The notes: generated by a model from the sequence alone, not told the origin. A DNA stretch of 64,000 nucleotides from Novosphingobium sp. KA1 (GCF_017309955.1 NZ_CP021249.1:124001-188000); one strand, 5' to 3'; shown: positions 19,181-28,490, counted from the first letter of the stretch. Numbers and translations: made by a program.

Positions 19181-19416
19181 GGCGGGGCTCCTTGCGCTGG
19201 CAGGATCATATCCGGTTCTCGCCCGATTTTCAATGATCTGCCAGGAAAAGGGAATGCCCCCCGCACCCATGCCGAACCTCCACACTCCCCAGCGCGAAGC
19301 GCCGATCACCTCGGCCCCCATCGGCGGAAATGCGGAGAATAGAGCGGCTATTCTCCGCAACATGTGCGGTGAACATATCCAGAGAGTCCGGTCGATGCCA
19401 AGTAGGAACCTTGACA

Positions 19417-19438
19417 AGGTAAGAATTATTCCTTACCT
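19417..19438 (+). promoter_or_regulatory. Palindromic operator in the prlF-yhaV promoter
   Basis: Perfect 7-bp arms AGGTAAG / CTTACCT with an 8-bp AT-rich centre. They lie directly after a consensus -35 TTGACA (19411-19416) and overlap where the -10 should be. The position, 24 bp before the antitoxin start, fits autoregulation by the AbrB-type antitoxin; this is an inference. Confidence 0.6.
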
Positions 19439-19461
19439 CAATCCCCGACATGGAGAGCATC

Positions 19462-19785
19462 ATGGCGATCTCACTCGAAGAAATCAGCACCATCACCGCC
19501 AAGGGGCAAACGACGATCCCCAAAGCTGTGCGCCAGGCGCTTGGCGTCGACTACGGCGGCCGCATTGCCTTTCGCGTGAGCGATGGGGGGGTTACCGTCT
19601 GCCGTGCCGACGACGACGAAGATCCGGCAATCGACAGCTTCCTGAGTTTCCTGGCAGCCGATCTGAAGCGTCATCCCGAGGCCGTGAAGGCGCTTGGCCC
19701 GGAATTGGCAGCGCGCATCACGGCGCTCACGGCCGATGTTCCGGTCGATCTCGATGACGCGATCGATGGCGACGTCGCCCTTTGA
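19462..19785 (+). CDS. prlF: PrlF-type AbrB-fold antitoxin
   Basis: Antitoxin of a type II PrlF/YhaV pair. The 107-residue product has an N-terminal swapped-hairpin AbrB domain (ISTITAKGQTTIPKAVRQAL, about residues 7-27) and an acidic C-terminal part that should bind the toxin. ATG 19462 has GGAG six bases upstream; ATG 19450 would add four residues. It overlaps the toxin start by four bases. The palindrome at 19417 is the likely autoregulatory site. Confidence 0.88.
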   Translation: MAISLEEISTITAKGQTTIPKAVRQALGVDYGGRIAFRVSDGGVTVCRADDDEDPAIDSFLSFLAADLKRHPEAVKALGPELAARITALTADVPVDLDDAIDGDVAL

Positions 19786-20264
19786 AGAGGAAGCCCGTTC
19801 CTGAAGGGCTGACGGTCAACGGATGGACGCTTTACGCTCATCCGCTTTTTCTCGAACAGCTTGAGAAGTTGACGCTCGCGGTTGAACGCGCCCGCGAGAA
19901 GGATCCGGGTGGATACGCGTCGACTGCCAACGCCAAACTTCTGGCAGCGCTCCGCAAACTGATGTTCGAGGTGATCCCCGTCGATCCCGCTCGCCCCGAA
20001 TTCCGCCAGGGCGGGACGCTGGGTCCGGCGCGCAAGCACTGGTTTCGGGCAAAGTTCGGCAATGGCCGCTTCCGCCTGTTCTTCCGCTATTCGACCGCAG
20101 CGAAGATCATCATCCTGGCCTGGGTCAACGACAGCGACACGCTTCGCACCTATGGCGCGAAGACCGATGCCTATGCCGTGTTCAAGACCATGCTCGACAA
20201 GGGCAACCCGCCCGAGGATTGGAATGCCCTGCTGAAGGCGAGCCAGTCGCTTGCGGAGAAATGA
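19782..20264 (+). CDS. yhaV: YhaV-family RelE-like toxin
   Basis: YhaV is a ribosome-associated RNase toxin neutralised by PrlF. The 160-residue product carries the YhaV signature NGWTLYAHPLFLEQLEKL at the N terminus, then FRAKFGNGRFRLFFRY and IIILAWVNDSDTLRTYG. It starts at TTG 19782 overlapping the antitoxin stop (TTGA); no upstream ATG fits. The pair sits just beyond traG and would stabilise the element. Confidence 0.9.
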   Translation: MKRKPVPEGLTVNGWTLYAHPLFLEQLEKLTLAVERAREKDPGGYASTANAKLLAALRKLMFEVIPVDPARPEFRQGGTLGPARKHWFRAKFGNGRFRLFFRYSTAAKIIILAWVNDSDTLRTYGAKTDAYAVFKTMLDKGNPPEDWNALLKASQSLAEK

Positions 20265-20274
20265 TCAGGACGGC

Positions 20275-20496
20275 TCAGGCGCTATCCCTGACGTCAACGT
20301 ACTCGGCCTCGATCCGGTCGACCTCGACGATACGGCCGCGCACACGAACGCGCCCGCTCAAGCCGACCGCGACGGCTTCATCGACAAAGCCGAGCCGCCA
20401 GCACATCCCGTCATCGTCGCGCAGGATCAGCCCGCGCGCACCAGGTTCGATGGTGCCGACGAATGTGCTTGCAGAGAGGCGGGCGGGCTGGATCAT
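20275..20496 (-). CDS. DUF5818-like small protein
   Basis: A 73-residue product with alternating short beta strands: GTIEPGARGLILRDDDGMCWRL, then LSGRVRVRGRIVEVDRIEAEYV. This resembles an OB-like DUF5818 protein common in sphingomonads (family name from memory). It is convergent with yhaV. Function unknown. Confidence 0.5.
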   Translation of the reverse strand: MIQPARLSASTFVGTIEPGARGLILRDDDGMCWRLGFVDEAVAVGLSGRVRVRGRIVEVDRIEAEYVDVRDSA

Positions 20497-20556
20497 GGAA
20501 TCACCTTGGCATCCTGATAGCGGGCAGGGGCGTTTGTGGCGAGATCAGGATGCAAG

Positions 20557-21543
20557 TCATGCCGGCAATGGCTGTCTTTTCCGCCATGACAGCAGCCGGT
20601 TCGGCAAGTGCAAGGCGCCGATAATGATGAACAGCCCCATGAATACCGATATCTTCAGGGGCATCTCCCCACGAAATCGGGGCGGTGTCGTCGCAGACAT
20701 ATCGAGCAGAAACTGGTAAAGCTCGGGCGAGCGAAAACCATAGACGGCAAGGCCCAGGCAAGCGCCAAGCATTAAGGTGCGCACTGCCGCCGCGCGGCCG
20801 CCAACGATGGCGTCACCCTCCCGAATTGCAGTCCACCCCTGACAAAAAACCGCCGCGCCGCAGATAAAGTTCAGGCCGCAGACCAACAGGGCAGGACCTG
20901 GGCCGAGATGGCGTCCCAGATGGAAGCCAACCGTCTGGTCAAAGGTCACCGCGAGCAGGAACATGCCGATCAGCAATGTCAGGATCCCCCCCGATATGCC
21001 ATTTTCGCGGCCAGGGTCAGCGCCATGCCGGACTGGTACTGGTCTTGCCACGGTGGCAGTGGGCACAGTCTTGGCGCGCCGCACCACTGGACCTGGTCCT
21101 GGAGCCCTTGCAGGCGAAGCCTTGACGCTCTGGGCCCCGGTTGCCTGGGCGGCCGCCGGCAGCGATGTGGGCTTGGGATCCATTGGCAACGGTCCATAAC
21201 GCTTGCGGAACTGATGACGCAGTCGGCGCAATGCCTTCATCTCAATCTGGCGGATGCGCTGGGGATTTACTCCAAACTCGTCGCCAATTTGCTGCAAGGT
21301 CCATTCACCGTGACCTCCAAGTCCGAAGCGCAACCGGATGACACGCTCCTCGCGCGCAGAGAGGCAGGACAAGGCCGCGGTCAGGACACCGATATCGCCG
21401 ATCAGGTCGATTGATCGCGGCTCGCTGGTTGCCTGCATGGCTTCGGCCATGTCCACCCGCTCTGGCGCATCAAGCATGTCGCGCGGCGCTGCTCCGCTGC
21501 GAAGGCACAGCAGGTCATCGTCCTCCACCGCGTTTGCCAGCAA
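20557..21543 (-). CDS. Sigma-70 region 4 fused to a four-helix membrane domain
   Basis: The N-terminal third contains a clear sigma-70 region 4 (about residues 60-115). The helix-turn-helix reads WTLQQIGDEFGVNPQRIRQIEMKALRRLR after the primary-sigma-like CLSAREERVIRLRFGL. No region 2 is visible. A Pro/Ala-rich linker (about 118-180) leads to four hydrophobic segments (about 185-208, 215-240, 250-270, 298-320). So it is a predicted membrane-tethered DNA-binding protein, not a full sigma factor. The start is uncertain: TTG at 21543 is used, and an internal ATG (MLDAPERVDMAEAM) is possible. The gap 21544-21662 holds no obvious gene. Confidence 0.6.
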   Translation of the reverse strand: MLANAVEDDDLLCLRSGAAPRDMLDAPERVDMAEAMQATSEPRSIDLIGDIGVLTAALSCLSAREERVIRLRFGLGGHGEWTLQQIGDEFGVNPQRIRQIEMKALRRLRHQFRKRYGPLPMDPKPTSLPAAAQATGAQSVKASPARAPGPGPVVRRAKTVPTATVARPVPVRHGADPGRENGISGGILTLLIGMFLLAVTFDQTVGFHLGRHLGPGPALLVCGLNFICGAAVFCQGWTAIREGDAIVGGRAAAVRTLMLGACLGLAVYGFRSPELYQFLLDMSATTPPRFRGEMPLKISVFMGLFIIIGALHLPNRLLSWRKRQPLPA

Positions 21544-21662
21544 TGTCCGGCTGCAAGACTGGCGCGGCCCGGTGGGAGGCGTCCCGGACCGCGCCTTCCG
21601 TCCGGATGTGCGCTGCGCACCCGGTGGAAGCGATTGGGTTCTGGCCGGTTTCGCTGTCGGTA

Positions 21663-21866
21663 TCAGAAAAAGCCGGTCCGGCGGCCGTAGGAGAGGTCGC
21701 TGGTTGCAGAATCCCCGAGCGCCGACCGGCGCACGCTCAGGGTCACGCCGCGCTCGCGCACCGCGCGCAGATGCAGGTCGCGAACATCGATGCCATTGCG
21801 CTCGGCCCAGTCCTGAGCGTCGCGTTCATTGGCAAAGTCGCCGATTTCCTGATGGTCATAGGACAT
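21663..21866 (-). CDS. Small hypothetical protein next to relaxase operon
   Basis: A 67-residue soluble product (MSYDHQEIGDFANERDAQDWAERNG...). ATG 21866 is preceded by AGGAGGAC-type sequence on the minus strand, which sets the start; the longer frame is not used. It follows the membrane ORF at 21856-22104 with an 11-base overlap, hence same operon as the relaxase. No family recognised. Confidence 0.55.
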   Translation of the reverse strand: MSYDHQEIGDFANERDAQDWAERNGIDVRDLHLRAVRERGVTLSVRRSALGDSATSDLSYGRRTGFF

Positions 21867-22104
21867 GGCTCTCGTCCTCCCTGGTTGTGGGTGATGCATC
21901 TCGCAGGCTTGGGGCTGGGGTCGCAGGGCAAAGCGCAACGAAGGCCGCGGCGAGCGCCACGGCTGCCATGGCAGCAAGCGCCAGTGTCTCGACTTGCTCG
22001 TCGGCGACAACACTGGCGAGCACCGCCAGCCAGACCAGCGCCGCCTGGCAGCCGTCGAACAGGCGTGTGCGCCGCTCGCGCGAAAGCAAGGGCAGGGGCC
22101 TCAC
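21856..22104 (-). CDS. Two-helix membrane protein downstream of relaxase
   Basis: An 82-residue product with a basic N terminus and two hydrophobic segments (about residues 20-36 and 42-62). It starts inside the relaxase stop (four-base overlap), so it is coupled to the relaxase gene. Function is unknown; entry exclusion or assistance to the coupling protein would be guesses. Confidence 0.55.
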   Translation of the reverse strand: MRPLPLLSRERRTRLFDGCQAALVWLAVLASVVADEQVETLALAAMAAVALAAAFVALCPATPAPSLRDASPTTREDESHVL

Positions 22105-25100
22105 AGGTCGAGCCCCAGCGATTTTTCCGGGACGGGGAGCTGGCGCACCGCCGGGGCTGCGACCGGGCCAAGGGCAGCATCGAGCTTCGCCTTCAGTTCC
22201 GGGCTCATCCTGAGTTCGGGGAGCTGGCGAGGCTCGATCGGGTTCGCGGGCCGCGCGTCAACCTCGAGCCTGCCGACCGTCTCGAGCGCCGAGGTCTTGT
22301 TGCCCGGCGTCCGGTCGAGCTGGAACTTGAGCGCCTCGAGGTCGTTGGTCACGACCCGCATGTCGTCGGTCGCGCGGGTATTGAGAACGTTCTGGGTGCG
22401 CTGGGTGGCGAGGTTGCGCTGCCGTGAAGAGATCACCTCGATCGCCTGGGCCTGGGTCATGCCCTGCGCCATGTGCGCATTGAGCGCATAGCCCAGGTCA
22501 AGCCGCCGCAGCATGGGATCGCTGGAGGGCAGGGTGATCTGCCGCTTGTCGGCAAGCTCAAGCGTCACGGCTTGCCCAGTTGCCGAGACGACCTTCGCAT
22601 AGGTCGACTTCGCGATATCGCGGGGCCCATCCTTTTCGCGCCAGAACACCGTCTCGCCGCCATGGAGGGTAATGTCCTTGCGGTCGTAGAGCCCGATTCG
22701 GTCGAAACGGTGCTGCGGGTCGATCCGGTCCGGATCGATGACCTTGCGCTTGCCATCGCGCTCCAGCGTCACTTTGCCGTCGCGGCCGATCGCCACCACG
22801 TCGTATTCGCCGCGCCTCAGCCCCAGTTCGCGCACGTCCATCCGCGCCTCGAGCACCTGGCCGGGCCGGTAGGTCGAGGCAAAGCGCATCTCCTCGCGGG
22901 TGGCATTGGCGCTCTGCAGGGTCGAGAAGGGGACGCCGGGGCCGGCAAGACTGCCCTCCTTGAGCAGGCCCTGCTGGACGAGGCCGTTGATCCGGGTGCG
23001 GTCGTCGCGGCCGGCCGTGAATATCGCCGTGCGCGCGCGCTCCTCCGGGGCAAGCGACAACCAGAGGTCGGCAGCGGCGGCAATATGATCGGCCTTGTCC
23101 TCGATCACCCGGCCGTGGGCCGCCAGGAGATCGAGCGCCAGGCCGGCATGGCCTTCGTTCGACAGACCGGCCACCGCGAGCAGCAGCGGCGAGCCCTTCT
23201 GGCGGATGTTCTCGTCCATCCTGACTGTCGCCTGCCCCGCGGCCTGCGACACCGCGAACATCTTGCCCTGCTCGATCGCCGAGAGCTGCTGGCGGTCGCC
23301 GATGAACGGTGCCTTGGCGAGGTCGAGACGCTCGGCGATCATGGTCAGGCTCGCCATGTCGCGCGAGGAGACCATCGAACTTTCGTCGGTGATGATGACC
23401 GTGTTCTGGAGCGCGGTGCGCGCGGTCTCGAACCGTTCGCCCTGGCCTTGCGCGGCGGGCCCGGCATAGCGGTTGACGAAGCTGGCAATGGTCCAGGCTT
23501 CGATCCCGGCCTCGCGCATCTGCTCGGCAGTCATCATGCCTGAGCCTCCGCCGCGCAGGTCGGCAACCATCTTGTTCTGGAAGGCGAGGCCAACGAGCTT
23601 GACCCCTTCGGCGGACAGCACCTTGTCAAGCGCGCCCAGCAGCGTCGACTTGCCCGCGCCCGCCACGCCCTGGATGTTGAGGAAGCGGTCCTTGCCCGAC
23701 AGCACGGCCACGCCCGCGGCGAGCTGCCCGGCATTGAGCTGCCAGCCATCGCTGCCGGCGCGCTCGATCCCGAGTTCGCGTGCCGCCGCCTGGAGCCGTA
23801 CCATGGCGACCTCTGGCGCCATGAACACCCGGCCCTTGCCGGCTCCGGCATCGATCCGGTCCAGTATCTGCTGCTCTCGCCCGAGCGCCGCGGGCGTGGT
23901 CACGAGATCGTAGTGGCCATCGAGCCGGTCGGACTTGCCCGGGATCAGATGCCCCTCACGGACCAGTTCGCCGATCCGCAGGGCGACAGCGCCCCCTTCG
24001 AGACCCTTGATCTGGAAGCCGAGCGCGGCGCTCAGGATCGCCTGCGGGCTGAATGCGGCCTCGCGCTCCGAAAGGTGCCGGATGGCCGAGGCAGTGGCAT
24101 GCTGGGCCTTGATCGTCTCGGCGGAAAGGAAGAGTGCGGCGGGGCCGCTGACCGCGAGCGCACTGGGCGGCCGCATGGCAGCGCTGATCCGTTCGGCGAC
24201 TTCAGCAAAGGCCTGGCTCGCCGTTTCGCGCAAGGTCGGGCGGACCTGATGGGCGGCCCGCGCCATGGCCTCGGCGATGAGGGGTTTGCCGTCAAATCCC
24301 AGTTCGGCAGCGCGGGTCTTCCAGCCTTCGGCCAGCGCGGCCCGATCCTCGACGGCGAGCTTGGGGTCACGGGTGTAGAGGGTGATCTGCTTCTTGGTGG
24401 CGAGGCGGGTCGCGCCGGTCTCGGCGATCTTCGCCTCGATCTCGTTAGCCCGGGTCGAAAACGCCTTGATCACAGCCGTGGGCACGCCCTTGATCTCGAA
24501 TGCGCCATGTTTGCCGGATGCCTCGGTCTCATAGCCGAGCTTCTGGAGCTGGGCGCGGAAGGCGGCGTGGTAGAACTGGCCGATCGTCGTGTTGTTCTTC
24601 CAGATCTCGCCGTTCCACAGCGCCTTCCAGTTGCCCTTGAGGTCGCGGGTCAGATTGGCGACGACGGCGTGAATATGCCCCTGGGGATCGAGCGCGCGGC
24701 TCGTGTCGTGGGCAAACAGGGCATAGACGAGGTTGCCGGTCTTCTCAGGCTCGCCGCTGCGACTGCGCTCGTAATTGCGGCCTTCCGCAAGCTGCTTCTC
24801 GACGAGCTGCGACATGGTCGAGCGCACGGCCGCCATGTGGGCATCCAGGATCCGCCGGTCGCCTGAGACCAGAGCCAGGATCGAGGCGGACTTGGGCATG
24901 GAAAAGGTGAGATCGAGACCCAGCCTGCGCCCCTCGACCTGCCCCACCTTGTCCCCGTCGGGCAGATGGCCGTTGAGAATGGCTTCAAACGCATCGCGCC
25001 CGACCGTTCCCTCGAGCCCGAGTGCGCGCGCACCCTCGCCAGCCCAGACCCCCGCTTGCGCGCTCTCTTGTGCCGTGTAGTAGTTGTCGTTCGCGAAATA

Positions 25101-25145
25101 GTCGGCAGCACCACCGGACGAACGAACCGCTGCGATGGAATGCAT
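22101..25145 (-). CDS. traI: MobF-family conjugative relaxase-helicase
   Basis: TrwC/TraI-type relaxase that nicks oriT, attaches covalently to the 5' end and unwinds DNA for transfer. The 1014-residue product has the N-terminal TrwC domain with candidate catalytic Tyr residues (Y16, Y22, Y23 in DYFANDNYYTAQE) and the three-His metal site (H146 in HDTSR, H157 and H159 in GHIHAVVANL). A helicase part follows with Walker A GVAGAGKS at about 493-500 and Walker B VIITDESSM at about 580-588. It is transcribed after traD with three bases between, giving a traD-traI operon facing away from the oriT candidate. Confidence 0.95.
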   Translation of the reverse strand: MHSIAAVRSSGGAADYFANDNYYTAQESAQAGVWAGEGARALGLEGTVGRDAFEAILNGHLPDGDKVGQVEGRRLGLDLTFSMPKSASILALVSGDRRILDAHMAAVRSTMSQLVEKQLAEGRNYERSRSGEPEKTGNLVYALFAHDTSRALDPQGHIHAVVANLTRDLKGNWKALWNGEIWKNNTTIGQFYHAAFRAQLQKLGYETEASGKHGAFEIKGVPTAVIKAFSTRANEIEAKIAETGATRLATKKQITLYTRDPKLAVEDRAALAEGWKTRAAELGFDGKPLIAEAMARAAHQVRPTLRETASQAFAEVAERISAAMRPPSALAVSGPAALFLSAETIKAQHATASAIRHLSEREAAFSPQAILSAALGFQIKGLEGGAVALRIGELVREGHLIPGKSDRLDGHYDLVTTPAALGREQQILDRIDAGAGKGRVFMAPEVAMVRLQAAARELGIERAGSDGWQLNAGQLAAGVAVLSGKDRFLNIQGVAGAGKSTLLGALDKVLSAEGVKLVGLAFQNKMVADLRGGGSGMMTAEQMREAGIEAWTIASFVNRYAGPAAQGQGERFETARTALQNTVIITDESSMVSSRDMASLTMIAERLDLAKAPFIGDRQQLSAIEQGKMFAVSQAAGQATVRMDENIRQKGSPLLLAVAGLSNEGHAGLALDLLAAHGRVIEDKADHIAAAADLWLSLAPEERARTAIFTAGRDDRTRINGLVQQGLLKEGSLAGPGVPFSTLQSANATREEMRFASTYRPGQVLEARMDVRELGLRRGEYDVVAIGRDGKVTLERDGKRKVIDPDRIDPQHRFDRIGLYDRKDITLHGGETVFWREKDGPRDIAKSTYAKVVSATGQAVTLELADKRQITLPSSDPMLRRLDLGYALNAHMAQGMTQAQAIEVISSRQRNLATQRTQNVLNTRATDDMRVVTNDLEALKFQLDRTPGNKTSALETVGRLEVDARPANPIEPRQLPELRMSPELKAKLDAALGPVAAPAVRQLPVPEKSLGLDL

Positions 25146-25148
25146 GGC

Positions 25149-27491
25149 CTAGATCTCCATGCCCTCGTCAGGCGCGATCTCGGGCTCATCAGTGCCTTTA
25201 GGCCCGCCCGCGGATCGCTCGATCCGGGTTTCCGGTTCAAGGGCTTCACCCAGCTCGCGCGCGTTCTGGTTCGCGCGCTGTCCGGCCGCTTTGGCAGCTG
25301 ACTGTGTGATTGCTTTCGCCTCGCTGGGCGCGTGGCGGGAATGGGTATCGGCGACAGGCGAGGCGCCGCCCGCTCGAAACGACATTGTCGCTGCGATACG
25401 GACCGCGGGCGCGCCGCTCTCGGCGCCGACCTGCGGCGGTAGAGGCTCTGCCTCATCTTGCCCCGGCACCGCCGCGGCAGGCTTTGCCTGTTTCTCATCG
25501 GGCTCGATCAGATTTGCAGGTTGGAGCTCATCCCTGGTCTCCCGGCCACCCTTGTCTTCCGCATCGTCAGCCTCGCCGCCAGCGGCATTCGAGAACTCGA
25601 TCGGCTCGACATTCTCGCGCAGGACATAGCCATCGGCGACCTTGGGATAGTCCTTCCAGGCGAGCTTGATCCGAGCGGCGTCGAAGCCTTCAGGGAACAC
25701 CACGAAGCCGCGCAGCGAGGGCAGCTTCATGATGTCGTCGGGGAGCACCAGAGGCTGGACTTCGGAGCGCGGAGTGATCGTCGCGGCGTCGCGGATGTTG
25801 GAATAGCCGTAGCTGTAGGCTTCATCCATCATTCGCACTTCGCGGTGGCCAATGTAGTCCGAGCAATGCTCGGCGGTGTCACGGTCGGCCGCGGCCAGAA
25901 TGAGCTTGGTGCGCGCCAGCGCAGCAAGGTTCTGCGCGCCTTCCTTGCCGTAAGTCTCCGAGAGCTTGGCGAACGAATGGATGCCGAGCACGAAGGCGCC
26001 GCCGAAACCTCGTGCGGTCTGCAATCCGTCCTCGATTGCCGGCAGGCGGTGGAGCGCATGCACCTCGTCGAAGAAGAACCAGGTGCGCAGATCCCGCGTG
26101 CGCGGCAGGCGCATCAGGGTATGAACAGCAAGGTTCATCCACAGCGACAGCAGCGCCCGGTTGAGCACCAGCTCGTTGTGCGAGGAGGTGATGAACAGGA
26201 TCGAACCCGGCTTGTCCTCGACGCGGACCCAGTCGCAGATCGAAAACGGCGCTTTGCCTTCAGGGAGAAAGCGAAGGGCCTGCGCGTTGGTGTTGAACAC
26301 GGCCCGGATCGATTCCGCCATCTTGGCCGCCTCGGGCGCGGTCAGCGGGTCGGCGACGGTATTCTCGAGCATTTTGTGGACCGCCTTGAGGTCGGCCATC
26401 ATCAGGCGGCTTGCGAGCGCCTGGTTGGTCGCCTGACCTTCCTTGATGAGCTTGATGCAGGACTCGACGAACAGCGTGCGCGCAGCGAGCATCCAGAAGG
26501 GTTCCGCGCCTCCGCCATCCGCGGGCAGCAGCGCGGCGGCGATGCCGGTAAAATCGGCGTGGTTCTTCGCCTCTGCGAACACCGACCACGACGGACAGCG
26601 CTCGTCCATCGGGTTGAGGATGATGTCGGTTTCCGGGTTGTAGAAGGCCTCGACGTAGGCGCCAGTGAGGTCGAAAACGACAGCCCGGTCGCGTCGCACC
26701 CGCATCTGCGCGATAAGTGCGCGCATCTGGGTTGTCTTGCCGGTACCGGTCGAGCCGATCATCATCGTGTGCGACTGTTCGGTGCGCCAAGGGAAGGGGA
26801 TACCGGCCATCGAATAGACATGATGGATACCCGCCGCCTTGCGGTCTTCGAAGCTCATTGCCATTATCTGATCGAAGCTCTTGCCGGGCAGTTTTTCGGC
26901 GATTTCCTGGTCCAGCTGCGCGCGATTGTGGGCATTGATGACACTGGCGAGCTCTGCCCCATCGACCAGCATCGCGCCGCGTTGGTGTCGCTCCTCGAGG
27001 ATCGACTTTCCGCGCCGCTTCGAGAAGTCAACGAACCAGACCGCGAGCGGGACGGCGACGAACAACGAGATGAACAGCGAACCCCAAATGGCGCGCATGA
27101 GCTTGTTCCAGGCGATCACCACATCGGGGTGCGAGGCCACCATCGAAATCGGCGCCGGGATCGCTTCGCCCGATGGCACGGTGAGGTTGATCACCTTGCT
27201 CGGCGAGAACTCCATGAAGGCCCAGCCTGCGGCATAGATCCGCATCAGGATCATCTCGATTTCGTGTTCGTGAAGCCGCAGTGCGAGGACCACCGAGAGC
27301 ACGAACAGGAACGTGAAGAACCAGACCAGGAAGGGGAGCCGGGCAGAGGCAAACCACATCAGGAATTCATGAGTGATGAGCTGCGAGCCGCGGGTGAAAT
27401 CACCGGCATTGCGCGGCATGGTTCCGCGCGCCGAATGGTGCTGCAACTTGCCCGGCCGAGCGCGGTCCGACCAGGTGTCAGGCCCCGCCAT
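25149..27491 (-). CDS. traD: TraD, type IV coupling protein
   Basis: TraD is the inner-membrane ATPase that delivers the relaxosome to the T4SS. The 780-residue product has two N-terminal transmembrane segments (about residues 48-70 and 130-153), a TraD/VirD4 ATPase domain with Walker A GSTGTGKT at about 246-253 and Walker B WFFFDEVHAL near 460, and a long disordered acidic/Pro-rich C-terminal tail (about 630-780). It overlaps the upstream RHH gene by 14 bases. The tail is where F TraD contacts relaxosome proteins, but it is not conserved in sequence here. Confidence 0.94.
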   Translation of the reverse strand: MAGPDTWSDRARPGKLQHHSARGTMPRNAGDFTRGSQLITHEFLMWFASARLPFLVWFFTFLFVLSVVLALRLHEHEIEMILMRIYAAGWAFMEFSPSKVINLTVPSGEAIPAPISMVASHPDVVIAWNKLMRAIWGSLFISLFVAVPLAVWFVDFSKRRGKSILEERHQRGAMLVDGAELASVINAHNRAQLDQEIAEKLPGKSFDQIMAMSFEDRKAAGIHHVYSMAGIPFPWRTEQSHTMMIGSTGTGKTTQMRALIAQMRVRRDRAVVFDLTGAYVEAFYNPETDIILNPMDERCPSWSVFAEAKNHADFTGIAAALLPADGGGAEPFWMLAARTLFVESCIKLIKEGQATNQALASRLMMADLKAVHKMLENTVADPLTAPEAAKMAESIRAVFNTNAQALRFLPEGKAPFSICDWVRVEDKPGSILFITSSHNELVLNRALLSLWMNLAVHTLMRLPRTRDLRTWFFFDEVHALHRLPAIEDGLQTARGFGGAFVLGIHSFAKLSETYGKEGAQNLAALARTKLILAAADRDTAEHCSDYIGHREVRMMDEAYSYGYSNIRDAATITPRSEVQPLVLPDDIMKLPSLRGFVVFPEGFDAARIKLAWKDYPKVADGYVLRENVEPIEFSNAAGGEADDAEDKGGRETRDELQPANLIEPDEKQAKPAAAVPGQDEAEPLPPQVGAESGAPAVRIAATMSFRAGGASPVADTHSRHAPSEAKAITQSAAKAAGQRANQNARELGEALEPETRIERSAGGPKGTDEPEIAPDEGMEI

Positions 27492-27768
27492 GGAAGACCT
27501 CCATGCGCCGCTCGGCTTCGGTCAGGAGTTCATCGTGCACCTCGGGATATTCGCGCTGGACCATGAGGTCGAGCGCGAGGAAGGTATACTCGGCCGAGAA
27601 TTGCCGCCGACGGTCCTGTTCGGACGAACCGGAAAGGTCATCGAGGAAACGCTCGATGGCGATTCGCAGGAGCTTCGAGCGGGAGATGTTGCGCGAGGTC
27701 GCAGCGGCATTGGCCGCCTCGGCAACCGATCCGGGAAGCCGGACCGAAATCAGGACTGTTTCTGTCAT
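27478..27768 (-). CDS. Ribbon-helix-helix relaxosome accessory candidate
   Basis: A 96-residue product with an N-terminal RHH motif (TVLISVRLPGSVAEAANAAA then ISRSKLLRIAIERFL) and a helical C terminus. First gene of the traD-traI operon and directly beside the oriT candidate, it may be a TraY/TraM-like accessory DNA-binding protein or autoregulator. ATG 27768 is preferred over the in-frame GTG and TTG immediately upstream. Confidence 0.65.
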   Translation of the reverse strand: MTETVLISVRLPGSVAEAANAAATSRNISRSKLLRIAIERFLDDLSGSSEQDRRRQFSAEYTFLALDLMVQREYPEVHDELLTEAERRMEVFHGGA

Positions 27769-27774
27769 CACCAA

Positions 27775-28242
27775 ACCCTTCGAAAAGGGCCCGGTGGGGA
27801 TTGCGCCAGAAGGTTTTAGGCCATCGTCGATGGCTTGGCAAGGGAAGGGAAGGCCGGCACCTACCGTATTCTAATGTATTACGCCCTAAATGGCGCATTT
27901 GCGTTGTCTGCATTTGTGTTCAGCAATTTGCACACTTTGTGATACACAGAGACGATTGCTGTATACGCGCACGATTCCGCCAAATCGCCTGACGGCCATG
28001 CCGTGTACGGTCTGCATTTCTTCCCCTCAATCCGATGCCTTGTGTCTGGTGGGTGGTTGCTGGTCTTTGATGCGCATAGAGTCGAGCCTTGACCGCTTGT
28101 CCGGGAGCCAATGAACGTCGCTGATTACAGGACGAGCAACACGATTTATTTGCAGGGCCGATGGCAAAGGGCTTGCCACTGACGGCGCAGCTTGGAATCC
28201 TCGCGCACGGGAGGTTTCAGCGCCAACCCACGAGGTATCATC
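27775..28242. other. Non-coding gap, best oriT candidate
   Basis: A 470-bp gap between the divergent traD-side operon and the next plus-strand gene, less GC-rich than its surroundings. It contains a perfect palindrome GCCATCG-T-CGATGGC (27820-27834). Three ATTTG direct repeats lie at 27897, 27912 and 27926 (spacing 15 and 14). The sequence TGCGTTGTCTGC near 27900 loosely recalls the R388 nic region (TGCGTATTGTCT), and GGGTGGTTGCTGG near 28050 loosely recalls the F nic region. Position next to the relaxase operon supports oriT, but the nic site is not proven. Confidence 0.45.
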
Positions 28243-28470
28243 ATGGCCAGGAAAGGAAGTCTTGAAGCGGAACGACAGGCGATCGCAAAGGAGCGCAGTG
28301 CGCTGGAAGCGCGCGAAGCGAAGCTGCGGGAAAGCGAGCAGGTTGCCATGGCCGAACTGCTGAGGAAGTCAGCACTCGGCAAGGCACCTTTCGAGCGGGT
28401 CGAAGCCTTCTTCGCCGCGCTCGGAAAGCTCGGCCTCGACGAAGCAGAAAAGCGCCTGCGGGCAAGCTGA
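28243..28470 (+). CDS. DUF6437-like small plasmid protein
   Basis: A 75-residue highly charged helical protein. Its first half is coiled coil (LEAERQAIAKERSALEAREAKLRESE) and its C terminus is APFERVEAFFAALGKLGLDEAEKRL. Small TraC-like/DUF6437 proteins of this shape are frequent beside alphaproteobacterial oriT regions (memory, not searched). ATG 28243 has ACGAGG upstream. It is followed by a strong nested hairpin. Confidence 0.6.
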   Translation: MARKGSLEAERQAIAKERSALEAREAKLRESEQVAMAELLRKSALGKAPFERVEAFFAALGKLGLDEAEKRLRAS

Positions 28471-28490
28471 AACCGGCCTCGAGAGAGGCC

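Noticed and set aside
18983..19417. Long version (144 residues) of the minus-strand membrane ORF
   Set aside because: The AGGAG site and composition support the 65-residue start at 19180; the upstream part overlaps the toxin-antitoxin promoter.
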